Part shown: positions 26,595 through 35,214 of the stretch, in pieces
How positions within the stretch are numbered: the first letter of the stretch is position 1
How the letters are laid out: each line of letters opens with the position of its first letter
Source: Bradyrhizobium sp. CCGB12
GTDB lineage: Bacteria; Pseudomonadota; Alphaproteobacteria; Rhizobiales; Xanthobacteraceae
DNA length: 64,000 bases
Assembly: GCF_024199845.1 (NCBI RefSeq)
Contig: NZ_JANADO010000001.1
Span: 3,348,001 to 3,412,000 of the forward strand
Direction of reading: 5' to 3'
Notes under the pieces: generated by a model
Seen by the model: the letters and a program-made list of their open reading frames with translations, nothing else
Databases searched by the model: none
Told to the model about the DNA's origin: nothing
Translations under genes and position numbers: made by a program

Positions 26595-28670
26595 ATGTCG
26601 TCTGCTTCCACCTCCACCGGCTCCACGGACGAAGTCAAGCGAGTCGTGTTCGACGATCCGCATGGCGCCGCCGGCAACATGCAGGAGGCGGAGGTCACGC
26701 GCGTGCGCACCCTGCGCGGCGCCTGGCGCTGGACGCTGGTGGTCGCGACGGCAGCGACCATCCTGCTCTGCATCAACCAGCAATTCTCGCTGCGCTTCTT
26801 CATCGGCTACACCCAGCTCAACACGGAGTATTTCTATCTCCTGATCGCGCTGATGCTGCCGTTCACCTTCCTGATCTTTCCAGGGACGGCGCGCGCTCCG
26901 CTCGATCGCATTCCCTGGTACGATCTCGTCCTGTTCGTCGCGACGTTCGCTGCGGCCATCATGCTGATGTCGAACGTGCGCAAGGCGGCGGAGGCGGGCT
27001 GGGAATTCGGCGGCGCGCCGAACGGTGTGATCGCCGCGGGCCTCGTGATGTGGGTGATGCTGATGGAAGCGCTGCGGCGCACCGGCGGCTGGAGCCTGCT
27101 CCTGAGCGTGTTCCCCTTCACCGTCTATCCGCTGTTCGCCGAGGCCGGCTGGCTCGGACCGTTCTGCGGCACGCAATCGACGCTGGAGCAGGCCACCGCC
27201 TATCACGTGCTCTCCGGCGAAAGCCTGCTCGGCATTCCCATCCAGGCCTTTGCCGACACCGTGATCGGCTTCCTGGTGTTCGGCACCGCGCTGATGATGA
27301 CGGGGGCCGGCAAATTCTTCATCAACCTCTCTTTCGCAATGTGCGGCACCTTCCGAGGCGGCGCGGCGAAGGTCTGCATCTTTGCCAGCGGCCTGCTCGG
27401 CATGATGTCCGGCTCGATCATCTCCAACGTTCTCACCGCCGGCACCATGACCATTCCCGTCATGAAGAAGAGCGGCTTCCGCGCCTCCTATGCCGGCGCG
27501 ATCGAGGCTTGCGCCTCGACCGGCGCGGTGCTGGCGCCGCCCGTGATGGGCGCGACCGCCTTCGTGATCGCGCAGTTCCTCAACGTCAGCTACGCAGAAG
27601 TCGCCGTCGCCGCGATCATCCCGGCCGCGCTCTATTACGTCGGCCTGTTCATGCAGGTCGATACCTACGCTGCGCGTCACGGGCTGAAAGGCATCCCGCG
27701 CGCCGAGCTGCCGCGGGTCATGGATACGATCAAGGACGGCTGGTACTACGTGTTCGTCATCGCGCTCCTGATCGTGATGCTGCTCTATTTCAAGCGCGAG
27801 AGCCACGCGCCGTTCTACGCCACGGCCCTGCTGCTGGTCCTCAACCAGCTCTTCTCCAAGGACACGCGCTGGACGTTCGCGACCATCGGCAAATTCCTGG
27901 AGGTCAACGGCCGCACCTTCGTCGAACTGGTCGGCATCCTCGCCGGCTGCGGTCTTCTGATCGGCGCGTTCTCGATGACCGGCGTGGTATCGAGCCTCGC
28001 CAACGATCTGCTCCACATTGCCGGAGACAATGCCTTCTTGCTGCTCGGCATGTGCGCCCTCACCAGCCTCATTCTCGGCCTCGGACTGACGACGACGGCC
28101 TGCTACATCTTCCTCGCCATCCTGGTCGCGCCCGCGCTGGAGAAGCTCGGGCTCAACCGCATGGCGGTCCACATGTTCATCTTCTACTGGGGCATGCTGT
28201 CGTCGATCACGCCTCCGGTCGCGATCGCCTCCTTCGCTGCCGCAGGCATCGCCGGCTCGCCAGCGATGAAGACCGGCTGGGAATCGATGTGGGTCGGCAG
28301 CATCATCTATTTCATCCCGTTCTTCTTCGTGCTCAATCCGGCGCTGGTGCTGCAGGGGCCGAGCCCCTACTTCGCCGGCCTCGGCCTGATGGGGCTTGCC
28401 GCGTTCGGCACGCTGTTCATCTGCGGCGGCATCCAGGGCTACCAAGCCTTTGTCGGCGACCTCCGCGGCGCCGGCGTGCTGGAGTGGCCCATCCGCGTAT
28501 TGCTGGTGATCGGCGGCTTCGTAGTGGCAACGCCCGGCGGCGGAATCATGCCGCTGTCGCAGATGCAGGTGACGCTGCTCGGCCTGGCGATCCTCGTGCC
28601 CACGACCTTGCTCGCCCTGCTCCTGGTTCGCCGGCAGACCATCGTACCGGACGGGTTGCGCGCGCCCTGA
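26595..28670 (+). CDS. TRAP transporter, fused 4TM/12TM permease
   Basis: 691-residue inner-membrane protein in which the small (DctQ-like) and large (DctM-like) TRAP permeases are fused, the normal arrangement for TAXI systems. The DctM core is clear: a GLLGMMSGSIISNVLTAGTMTIPVMKKSGF region and GAIEACASTGAVLAPPVMG for the first half, and a repeat-like TTTACYIFLAILVAPALEKLG for the second. Transport is driven by an ion gradient. The start at 26595 follows an intergenic element rather than a strong promoter, so it is probably cotranscribed with the binding protein. Confidence 0.9.
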   Translation: MSSASTSTGSTDEVKRVVFDDPHGAAGNMQEAEVTRVRTLRGAWRWTLVVATAATILLCINQQFSLRFFIGYTQLNTEYFYLLIALMLPFTFLIFPGTARAPLDRIPWYDLVLFVATFAAAIMLMSNVRKAAEAGWEFGGAPNGVIAAGLVMWVMLMEALRRTGGWSLLLSVFPFTVYPLFAEAGWLGPFCGTQSTLEQATAYHVLSGESLLGIPIQAFADTVIGFLVFGTALMMTGAGKFFINLSFAMCGTFRGGAAKVCIFASGLLGMMSGSIISNVLTAGTMTIPVMKKSGFRASYAGAIEACASTGAVLAPPVMGATAFVIAQFLNVSYAEVAVAAIIPAALYYVGLFMQVDTYAARHGLKGIPRAELPRVMDTIKDGWYYVFVIALLIVMLLYFKRESHAPFYATALLLVLNQLFSKDTRWTFATIGKFLEVNGRTFVELVGILAGCGLLIGAFSMTGVVSSLANDLLHIAGDNAFLLLGMCALTSLILGLGLTTTACYIFLAILVAPALEKLGLNRMAVHMFIFYWGMLSSITPPVAIASFAAAGIAGSPAMKTGWESMWVGSIIYFIPFFFVLNPALVLQGPSPYFAGLGLMGLAAFGTLFICGGIQGYQAFVGDLRGAGVLEWPIRVLLVIGGFVVATPGGGIMPLSQMQVTLLGLAILVPTTLLALLLVRRQTIVPDGLRAP

Positions 28671-28691
28671 TTGCGTTGCACAAGAGAGGCG

Positions 28692-30533
28692 ATGGAACCG
28701 CTGTCGCCCTCCGCCTGGACCCGCTCAAAGCCGCCCTTGCTGCGGTTTCTGGAAACTTGCCTCAACGAATTCTCGGCCGAGACCTCAGGCAGCGTTGCCG
28801 ACTACATCCCCGAGCTTGGTAAGGCCGACCCTGCCTGTTTTGGCATCAGCCTCGCGACGCTGGACGGCCATGTCTACGAAGTCGGCGACTCCAGGGTGCC
28901 CTTCACCATCCAGTCGATGTCGAAGCCGTTCGTGTTCGCGCTGGCGCTGGACCTCTTGGGCGCAGGCAAGGTCGAAAGCGCGATCGGCGTCGAACCCTCC
29001 GGCGATCCCTTCAACTCGATCCGGCTCAATTCCGACAACCACCCGTTCAACCCGATGGTCAATGCCGGCGCGATCGCCTGCACCGGGCTGATCTACGACA
29101 GCAAGGGCACGGGCGCCTTCGAGCAGATCCGCCTGGCGCTCAGCCGCTTTGCCGGCCGCGATCTCGCTGTGGACGAGGCCGTCTACAGCTCGGAGAGCCA
29201 AACCGGCGACCGCAACCGTGCCATCGGCTATCTCCTCAAGACCAACGCCGTGATCTCCGACAACGTCGCCGGCGTGCTCGACGTCTATTTCCGGCAATGC
29301 GCGGTGCTGGTCACCGCGCGCGACATCGCGGTGATGGCGGCGACGCTCGCCAATCGCGGCATCAATCCGGTGACGGGCGAACAGGTGCTGAGCGCTTACG
29401 CGATCTCGCGCACACTCTCGGTGATGACGTCCTCGGGCATGTACGACTATGCCGGCGAGTGGATCTACCGGATCGGCATTCCCGCCAAGAGCGGCGTCGG
29501 CGGCGGCATTCTAGCCGCGCTCCCTGCCCGGCTCGGCCTCGGCAGCTATTCGCCCAAGCTCGACAAGCACGGCAACAGCGTGCGCGGCATCAAGGTCTGC
29601 GAGGCGCTGTCCTCGCATTACGATCTGCACATGCTCAACCGCAGCGACGACGCGCGCAACGCCGTCATCGCCGACTACGACATCGGCAAGAGCCCGTCGC
29701 GGCGCGTCCGTCGGCCGCAGGAGCGCGAGATCCTGGCGGCGCATGAGCAGGAGGTGCGGGTCATCGAACTGGTCGGGACGCTGTCGCTGTCGGCCGTCGA
29801 CTACGTCTCGCGCCGGCTCGCAGGCCAGCCGCGGCCGCAATTCGTGATTTTCGATCTTCACCGCGTCACCTCGACCACGCGCGCCGGTGCGCGGCTCGTC
29901 GCCGAGGCCTTCGAGGAGCTCGCGGCGCTGAACGTGACCGTCGTGCTATCCGGCGTCAGGCGCGCCTCGAGGGAATGGGACACCTTGCGGGAATGGACCG
30001 CGGAGCTGAAGAACGTCCGCGATTTCTACCTGCTCGACGCCGCGATCGAATGGGCCGAGGACCAGATCGTCTATCGCTATGGCGGCTCGATTGACTTCCA
30101 CGAGACCACCGAGCTTGCCGAGCAGCCGCTGCTCGCCGGGCTGAGCGAGGACGAGCTGGCCGATCTCGCTGTACTCTGCACCGTCAGGAGCTTTCCGTCC
30201 GGCGCAAAAATCGTCACGACCGGCGATGTCGCCGACGCCGTGTTCTTCCTGCGCAGCGGCGCGGTCCACGTCACGCTGCCCGATGGCGTCAGGCTGGCGA
30301 CGCTCACCGCCGGCATGGCCTTTGGCGAGATGGCGCTGCTGGAGGCAACGCGATCCGCCGACGTGTTCGCCGACATGGCAGCCACCGCGTTCGAAGTGCC
30401 TTTGATGGATTTCGAGCGCTTCCGCAAACAGCACCCGCGCGCCAGCGAGCGCATCATGCGCAACCTGGCCCAGCTATTGGCCGACCGCCTGATCGTCGCC
30501 AATGCGAAGGTGGATATTTTGACGTCGACGTGA
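28692..30533 (+). CDS. glsA: glutaminase with C-terminal STAS and cyclic-nucleotide-binding-like domains
   Basis: 613-residue multidomain enzyme. Residues 1-310 are a serine-dependent glutaminase of the beta-lactamase-like fold, with the catalytic FTIQSMSKPF (SxxK), NPMVNAGAI, TNAVISDNVAGVLD and PAKSGVGGGI motifs. A STAS-like segment follows (ILAAHEQEVRVIELVGTLS to VVLSGVRRASRE), then a cNMP-binding-like domain with FGEMALLEATRSADVFAD. It converts glutamine to glutamate and ammonia; the extra domains suggest control by a small molecule or partner. The ATG at 28692 lies 18 bp after the permease stop, so it is probably in the TRAP transcript. Confidence 0.9.
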   Translation: MEPLSPSAWTRSKPPLLRFLETCLNEFSAETSGSVADYIPELGKADPACFGISLATLDGHVYEVGDSRVPFTIQSMSKPFVFALALDLLGAGKVESAIGVEPSGDPFNSIRLNSDNHPFNPMVNAGAIACTGLIYDSKGTGAFEQIRLALSRFAGRDLAVDEAVYSSESQTGDRNRAIGYLLKTNAVISDNVAGVLDVYFRQCAVLVTARDIAVMAATLANRGINPVTGEQVLSAYAISRTLSVMTSSGMYDYAGEWIYRIGIPAKSGVGGGILAALPARLGLGSYSPKLDKHGNSVRGIKVCEALSSHYDLHMLNRSDDARNAVIADYDIGKSPSRRVRRPQEREILAAHEQEVRVIELVGTLSLSAVDYVSRRLAGQPRPQFVIFDLHRVTSTTRAGARLVAEAFEELAALNVTVVLSGVRRASREWDTLREWTAELKNVRDFYLLDAAIEWAEDQIVYRYGGSIDFHETTELAEQPLLAGLSEDELADLAVLCTVRSFPSGAKIVTTGDVADAVFFLRSGAVHVTLPDGVRLATLTAGMAFGEMALLEATRSADVFADMAATAFEVPLMDFERFRKQHPRASERIMRNLAQLLADRLIVANAKVDILTST

Positions 30534-30564
30534 GCGCCGGCGGAAGCTCAAAAGAGTTCGTCAT

Positions 30565-30637
30565 GCCCGGGCTTGTCCCGGGCATCCACGTTCTTTGCGC
30601 TGCGTGGCAAGGCGTGGATGGCCGGGACAAGCCCGGC
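30565..30637. repeat. long inverted-repeat element
   Basis: Arms at 30565-30590 and 30613-30637 are reverse complements over about 25 bp with two or three differences, around a 22-nt centre. Each arm also contains its own short palindrome (CCCGGG.TTG.CCCGGG-like). It follows the glutaminase stop and precedes the convergent mazG-like gene, so it may also terminate transcription. Confidence 0.7.
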
Positions 30638-30681
30638 CAAGACGCCGTGGAGGCTGTCGGCGCCCTCAGCTCACACCTTGC

Positions 30682-30990
30682 TCAGCGGCTCGCCGCCTCG
30701 CCTAGCCGCCGCTTGATCTTGGCGGCGCTTGCCTCGAGCAATTCCGATGGTTTCTGGCCGGTCGCGGCGCACAGGCAGGCCCAGTAGTAGATGACATCGC
30801 CGAGCTCATCGACGAGACCTGCCTTGTCGAGCCAGTCATCGCGCAGCAGCTTCTTGATGTGATCGGCCACCTCGCCGGCCTCGCCGGCAAGGCCGAGACC
30901 GAGATAAGACAGCCGTTCGTTGGTCGGGTGCTCTTCGACTTTCGCAATGGTCGCGGCCCAGGCCGCATATTCGTCGATCGTCATCGGCAT
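30682..30990 (-). CDS. MazG-like nucleoside triphosphate pyrophosphohydrolase
   Basis: 102-residue all-alpha NTP pyrophosphatase. The metal-binding helices are visible as GLAGEAGEVADHIKK and LVDELGDVIYYWACL, the ExxE...ExxD arrangement of MazG-like enzymes. It would hydrolyse noncanonical or excess NTPs to NMP and pyrophosphate. It is about half the length of a tandem-domain MazG. It precedes no obvious partner; the upstream gene on the same strand is the AhpD/CMD-like gene. Confidence 0.85.
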   Translation of the reverse strand: MPMTIDEYAAWAATIAKVEEHPTNERLSYLGLGLAGEAGEVADHIKKLLRDDWLDKAGLVDELGDVIYYWACLCAATGQKPSELLEASAAKIKRRLGEAASR

Positions 30991-31010
30991 GCCTCGCCGC
31001 TTCTATCGGA

Positions 31011-31538
31011 TCAGCCGACCACTTCCGTCACCGGCTGAAGATCGATCTCGAAGGTCTCCAAGAACTTTGACGTCATGATGTAGAAGCCGACCGAGAGCTG
31101 GAGCTCGACCAGAGCGGCCGGCGTCAGCCTCGATGCGATTGCCTTGAAGGTCGCATCCGTCGGCTTGTTCAGTTTCACGATCTCGTCGGTGAAGGCGAGC
31201 GCGGCACGCTGCACCTCATTGTAGCAGGCCGCCGTCTGCCAGTTTGAGAGCGCCTCGTTCTGCTCGTCGGTGACGCCGACGTTCTTGCCGATGCGCTTGT
31301 GCGCGACAATCTCGTACGGCGCCTCGCACAGGATTCCGGTACGCGTGATCGCGAGCTCGCGCACGACCGGGTCGAGCTCACCCTTGTGGCGGATGGCGCC
31401 CCCTAAACGGCAGTACTGCTCGAAATAGCTCGGCGAGTGCGCCATCATGCGGAAAATGTTGGCGTTGCGGTTCTTGTCGAGGATTTCGCGGGTGCGATCG
31501 GACGCCTTGGACGGGTCGCTGTAGTTGATGCGGGCCAT
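31011..31538 (-). CDS. carboxymuconolactone decarboxylase (AhpD-like) family protein
   Basis: 175-residue all-helical CMD/AhpD-fold protein. The conserved region is GELDPVVRELAITRTGILCEAPYEIVAHKRIGKNVGVTDEQ. A single cysteine occurs where AhpD-type peroxidase-reductases have a CxxC, so disulfide reductase activity is unlikely; a decarboxylase-like or unknown activity is more probable. It starts at the ATG at 31538 and lies 20 bp upstream of the mazG-like gene on the same strand. Confidence 0.8.
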   Translation of the reverse strand: MARINYSDPSKASDRTREILDKNRNANIFRMMAHSPSYFEQYCRLGGAIRHKGELDPVVRELAITRTGILCEAPYEIVAHKRIGKNVGVTDEQNEALSNWQTAACYNEVQRAALAFTDEIVKLNKPTDATFKAIASRLTPAALVELQLSVGFYIMTSKFLETFEIDLQPVTEVVG

Positions 31539-31832
31539 GATTTTCCTGAAGTTTTCCCAGAAGTTCTTCCCTAAAACTTTCTCGGGCTATTGATGCTTTT
31601 TGTCGTTGTCGATGAGAGTTCCGCGAAACTCTATTCTTGCGCCGACGCAGGAGCAACATCATCGAGTCAAATTGCCGCCGCATTGCTGATCGACCTTGGC
31701 ACAGTCGATATTCGCCGCGTGGGGACAAATCGCGGTGAATACTCGCAAGTGGGGTGTTCCGAGTAAAATAATTGGCCGTCTTGCGCTCACCACGCAACGA
31801 TGAGTCACGCCCAAGTCTAGGGAGAAAACGGC

Positions 31833-31934
31833 ATGAAGGAAGCCACCAAGGGGGCGGCCTCGGAAGCGCTCGCGCATATGCTGGCGGTGACGGCGATGCT
31901 CGTCATCGCCAGCATCTTGTTCTACGGGCGCTAG
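31833..31934 (+). CDS. 33-residue single-membrane-helix peptide
   Basis: Small open frame with a good GGGAGAA ribosome site 6 bp before the ATG at 31833. The peptide has a short Lys/Glu N-terminus (MKEATKGAASEA) and then one hydrophobic helix (LAHMLAVTAMLVIASILF) ending in a YGR tail. Length and layout match small inner-membrane peptides of unknown role. It stands alone between a CMD-like gene and a repeat element, with about 290 bp of upstream non-coding DNA. Function unknown; expression evidence would settle whether it is real. Confidence 0.55.
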   Translation: MKEATKGAASEALAHMLAVTAMLVIASILFYGR

Positions 31935-31943
31935 GTCAAAGTT

Positions 31944-32031
31944 TTCGTCATTCCGGGGTGGCGCCTCGCACAGCGCCAGGCCCAGAATCCCGTTCCAGGT
32001 TCGGTCCCTTGGACCGCCCCCGAATGACGAA
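31944..32031. repeat. intergenic inverted repeat
   Basis: Arms TTCGTCATTCCGGGG (31944-31958) and CCCCGAATGACGAA (32018-32031) pair over 13-14 bp with one bulge. The centre contains further short GC palindromes. It lies 9 bp after the small-peptide stop and just before the convergent DUF35 gene stop, so it may serve as a bidirectional terminator. Confidence 0.65.
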
Positions 32032-32036
32032 TTCCT

Positions 32037-32408
32037 CTATTGGTCTCTCTGTTTCTCTTTCGTGAAGAACGGTACGAGCTTGCCGGCAAAGGGTTTGAAG
32101 CTCGCAGTGACCGAATCGCCGATGGCGAGATCGTTCTCACCGTGGGCCATCATGCGAAACCCCTCGACACAATCGACCAGCAGGATGTTGTAGGGCACGT
32201 GCGCGCGCGTCTCTGATGTGGCGGCACGGCAGACCAGCGAGGTCGCGTAGACCCTGCCCTTGCCGCTGGCGCGCGCTTCGTGCGGATCGGACACGCCGCA
32301 GGCGGCGCAGAAGGCGCGGTGGAAATACTGCACATGGCCGCATCCGGCGCAGGTTTGATAGGTGATCGCCGGTTCGCCCCTGGTCCAGTCGGCTAGACGC
32401 TCGCTCAT
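32037..32408 (-). CDS. Zn-ribbon OB-fold protein (DUF35)
   Basis: 123-residue acyl-CoA-binding accessory protein. The rubredoxin-like zinc ribbon has cysteines in CAGCGHVQYFHRAFCAACG, followed by the OB-fold (GKGRVYATSLVCRA ... GDSVTASFKP). DUF35 proteins pair with thiolase-like partners, as in BbsA-BbsB and ChsH2-Ltp2. Its start overlaps the stop of the thiolase-like gene (ATGA), so the two are translated together and probably form a complex. Confidence 0.87.
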   Translation of the reverse strand: MSERLADWTRGEPAITYQTCAGCGHVQYFHRAFCAACGVSDPHEARASGKGRVYATSLVCRAATSETRAHVPYNILLVDCVEGFRMMAHGENDLAIGDSVTASFKPFAGKLVPFFTKEKQRDQ

Positions 32409-33541
32409 CGCACCCGCTCCAGGAACATGCTCACATGGGACGACAGCACGCCGCCATCGCCGTGCAACAGCGCGATCGAGGCGTCGCGCACCTGTCGATT
32501 CGCCGCCCGCCCCGTCATCTGCAAATGCGCCTCGACCAGATGCGCCATGGCGCCGCCGACGCCGCAATGGCCATAGCTAAGCAGGCCGCCATGGGTGTTG
32601 AGCGGCATCGCGCCATCGCGGTTGAAATGGCCTGATCGCACGCGGGCGGCCGCCTCGCCGCGTCCGGCGAGGCCGAGGTCTTCCAGCAGCATCGCGAGCG
32701 TGATGGTGAAACTGTCGTAGATGGCGGCATAGCGCACATCGGAGATCACAAGGCCGGTGGCCTCCTTGGCGCGCGCGATCGCGATTTCTGCGCCGAGCTC
32801 ACTGAGGCCGGGTGCGGCCGTGACATGCTGATGGGTGTGGGCCTGCGCGCAGCCGCGGATGCGCACGCCCGCTTCCCCGGTCCGATCGCGGCTGATGACA
32901 AAGGCAGCGCCGCCATCGGACACCGGGCAGCAATCGAGCAGCTTGAGCGGCATCGCCACCGGCTTCGAGGCCATGACGTCGGCGACCGTGATGGGATCGT
33001 GGAATTGCGCGCCGGGATGGGTGCAGGCGTGCTTGCGCATCAGCACCGCGAACTCGGCGAGATCCTGTTCGGTCACGCCGTATTCGTGCATGTAGCGGTT
33101 GGCGACGAGGCCGTAATAGGCGGGAATGGTCGGGCCGAGCGGCACCTCGTAGTCGGGATGGCCGACCTGCGCCAGCGCCTGGATCGAGGCGTCACGGCTC
33201 TGCCCGGTGAGCCGGTTCTCGCCGGCGACGACGAGCACGTGGCGCGCGACGCCTGCTTCGACGAGGTGATGTGCCAGCATCGTCATCGCCAGGCCCGTGG
33301 CGCCGCCGACCTGGACGGCGTGCGCGTAAGCAGGGCGGATGCCGAAGTGCTCGGCAAAGACGGTCGCCAGCATGATGTGCGGCGAGACCGTGGAGTAGCC
33401 GCAGAGGATGCCGTCGATCTCGGAACGCTTCAGGCCGGCATCGTCGAGCGCGGCTTGCGCGGCCTTGCTCATCAGGTCGAGCGAGGAGGAGCCTTCGTGC
33501 CTGCCGTACGGCGTGAGGCCGACGCCGGTGATGAAGCTCAT
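32405..33541 (-). CDS. thiolase-fold protein lacking the nucleophilic cysteine
   Basis: 378-residue SCP2/thiolase-family protein. The usual nucleophile segment (as in NACATGS of the thiolase at 35215) reads VQVGGATGLAMT, with glycine where cysteine belongs. The second histidine survives in NTHGGLLSYGHCGVGG, but the C-terminal cysteine position is LLHGDGG. This matches Ltp2-type aldolases more than thiolases, and the coupled DUF35 gene fits that. It may perform a retro-aldol cleavage of a branched or steroid-type acyl-CoA. The ATG at 33541 has a GGAGG site; a GTG at 33550 lies too close to it. Confidence 0.8.
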   Translation of the reverse strand: MSFITGVGLTPYGRHEGSSSLDLMSKAAQAALDDAGLKRSEIDGILCGYSTVSPHIMLATVFAEHFGIRPAYAHAVQVGGATGLAMTMLAHHLVEAGVARHVLVVAGENRLTGQSRDASIQALAQVGHPDYEVPLGPTIPAYYGLVANRYMHEYGVTEQDLAEFAVLMRKHACTHPGAQFHDPITVADVMASKPVAMPLKLLDCCPVSDGGAAFVISRDRTGEAGVRIRGCAQAHTHQHVTAAPGLSELGAEIAIARAKEATGLVISDVRYAAIYDSFTITLAMLLEDLGLAGRGEAAARVRSGHFNRDGAMPLNTHGGLLSYGHCGVGGAMAHLVEAHLQMTGRAANRQVRDASIALLHGDGGVLSSHVSMFLERVR

Positions 33542-33554
33542 GGGGCACACCTCC

Positions 33555-34754
33555 CTACTCCGGCGCCGAGCGCGTAACGCCGTCGCTGACCATGGTGGCG
33601 ATTTCGTCCTGGGAATAGCCGATCTCGCGCAGTATCTCCGCGCCGTGCTCGTTGAGCCGTGGCGCCAGCCGCACCGGCTCCGCTTCGGTCTCCGACCAGG
33701 TCGCGGTCACTTTCATGCTGCGGATTGGGCCTTCCGTCGGGTGGTTCACCACCGGGAAGAAGTTCGTCGTCTCCAGATGCGGATCGTGCAGGATCGACGC
33801 GAGATCGTGCATCGGCATGACCGGCACATCGGCCTTGGTCAGAAGGTCGATCCACTCCGCGGTGGTGCGCGTCTCAAAAACGCGCGCGAGCTCGGCATAG
33901 ACGACGTCGATATTGGCGGCGCGACCGGCGAAGGTCGCGAATTTGGGATCGGTCCGCAGATCGTCACGTCCCGTCGCCGCAAAGAAGTTCTCCCACTGCT
34001 TGTCGTTGTAAACGATGACGCTGAGATAGCCGTCCGAGGTCTTGTAAGGTCGGCGGTCGCGCGAGAGGTGGCGGGCGTAACCACCCTTGTCGAGCGGCGG
34101 CTCGTAGGTAAGCCCGCCCATGTGGTCGCCCATGACGAAGCCGGCCATGGTCTCGAACATCGGGATGTCGACGCGCTGGCCGCGCCCGGTGCGGTCGCGA
34201 TGAACGAGGCTGGCGCAGATCGCGCCGACGGCGGTGAGGCCGACGATGCGGTCGACCAGCGCGTTCGGCACGTAGCGCGGCACGCCGTCGCCGGTCTGCG
34301 CCATCAGTGCCGGCAATGCGGTGGCGCCCTGGATCAGATCGTCATAGGCGGGCTTTGCCGCATACGGCCCGTCCTGGCCGAAGCCGAACACGCCGGCATA
34401 GACCAGGCGCGGGTTGATTGCGGAGACGACGTCATAGCCGAGCTGAAGCCGCGCCATCGCCTGCGGGCGGACGTTGTAGACGAGCACGTCGGCGTCCTTC
34501 AGCAGTCGCAGCACCGCCTCGCGCCCCGCAGGCTTCTTCAGGTCGAGGCAGATCGAGCGCTTGCTGCGGTTGGTGTTGAGGAACACCGGGCCCATGCCGG
34601 CGTGCCGCGTCGGGCCGATCAGGCGGGTCACGTCGCCGTCCAGCGATTCCACCTTGACGACGTCGGCACCGTAGTCGCCGAGCATCTGGGTCGCGTAGGG
34701 CCCCATCAGCACGGTGGTCATGTCGATGACCTTGATGCCTTTCAGCGGCCCCAT
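33555..34754 (-). CDS. CaiB/BaiF family CoA-transferase
   Basis: 399-residue family III CoA-transferase. The opening GIKVIDMTTVLMGPYATQMLGDYGADVVKVE and the RSKRSICLDLKKPAGREAVLRLL segment are standard. These enzymes move CoA between carboxylic acids using an aspartyl-CoA intermediate. It lies 13 bp upstream of the thiolase-like gene, so it probably activates the acid that the DUF35/thiolase-like pair acts on. The start at 34754 directly precedes the fold. Confidence 0.88.
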   Translation of the reverse strand: MGPLKGIKVIDMTTVLMGPYATQMLGDYGADVVKVESLDGDVTRLIGPTRHAGMGPVFLNTNRSKRSICLDLKKPAGREAVLRLLKDADVLVYNVRPQAMARLQLGYDVVSAINPRLVYAGVFGFGQDGPYAAKPAYDDLIQGATALPALMAQTGDGVPRYVPNALVDRIVGLTAVGAICASLVHRDRTGRGQRVDIPMFETMAGFVMGDHMGGLTYEPPLDKGGYARHLSRDRRPYKTSDGYLSVIVYNDKQWENFFAATGRDDLRTDPKFATFAGRAANIDVVYAELARVFETRTTAEWIDLLTKADVPVMPMHDLASILHDPHLETTNFFPVVNHPTEGPIRSMKVTATWSETEAEPVRLAPRLNEHGAEILREIGYSQDEIATMVSDGVTRSAPE

Positions 34755-34880
34755 TCGTTTCGCTCCCGATTGCGCGGGGCTCGAACGTCCCTGCGATCTC
34801 GATCCAGCTAACGGCAGTGCCGCCGCTCGCGCAAGGGCGACCGACGTATGGCGGCATGCATCGCGCGGCGCCGTCGCCTG

Positions 34881-35087
34881 CTATTTCTTCTGGCGGGATT
34901 CGCGGATCTTGATGAGACGATCGAGCTCGTCGTTCTGCTGGTTGATGCGGTCGGCGATCCGCGACTCGTTCTGCTCGCCCGAGGCGGCGGCGGCCTGCTC
35001 GATGAGCTGGCGGATATTGTCCTCGATGATCGCGATGCGATCGTTGAGTGCGTCCATCGACAGCGAGTCTTCGTAGGCATTGCTCAT
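34881..35087 (-). CDS. small coiled-coil protein, SlyX-like
   Basis: 68-residue acidic/polar protein dominated by a heptad-like coiled coil (MDALNDRIAIIEDNIRQLIEQAAAAS ... NQQNDELDRLIKIRES). The layout resembles SlyX, but similarity is weak and the function is unknown. A GGGAAAAG site precedes the ATG at 35087. It sits between two acyl-CoA genes on the same strand but separated by about 125 bp from each. Confidence 0.6.
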   Translation of the reverse strand: MSNAYEDSLSMDALNDRIAIIEDNIRQLIEQAAAASGEQNESRIADRINQQNDELDRLIKIRESRQKK

Positions 35088-35119
35088 GATGCTTTTCCCG
35101 CAAACCAATCAGGAGCGTT

Positions 35120-35198
35120 AAGGTGGGCAAAGCGAAGCGTGCCCACCTTGATCTAGCGCAAGAACGAGGATGGGCAAGGCGCATGGCGCCTTTGCCCA
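35120..35198. repeat. intergenic element with two hairpins
   Basis: Hairpin one pairs AAGGTGGGCA (35120-35129) with TGCCCACCTT (35140-35149). Hairpin two pairs TGGGCAAGGCGC (35171-35182) with GCGCCTTTGCCCA (35186-35198) with one bulged base. Both share the GGTGGGCA core, so the ends are related. It lies downstream of the thiolase stop region and upstream of the SlyX-like gene. Confidence 0.65.
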
Positions 35199-35214
35199 CC
35201 CGCAGGACTAAAGC

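Noticed and set aside
26559..28445. Long open frame of over 600 codons antisense to the TRAP permease
   Set aside because: High GC content gives long stop-free frames in antisense; composition (Arg/Asp/His-rich) is unlike a protein, and the opposite strand has clear TRAP motifs.
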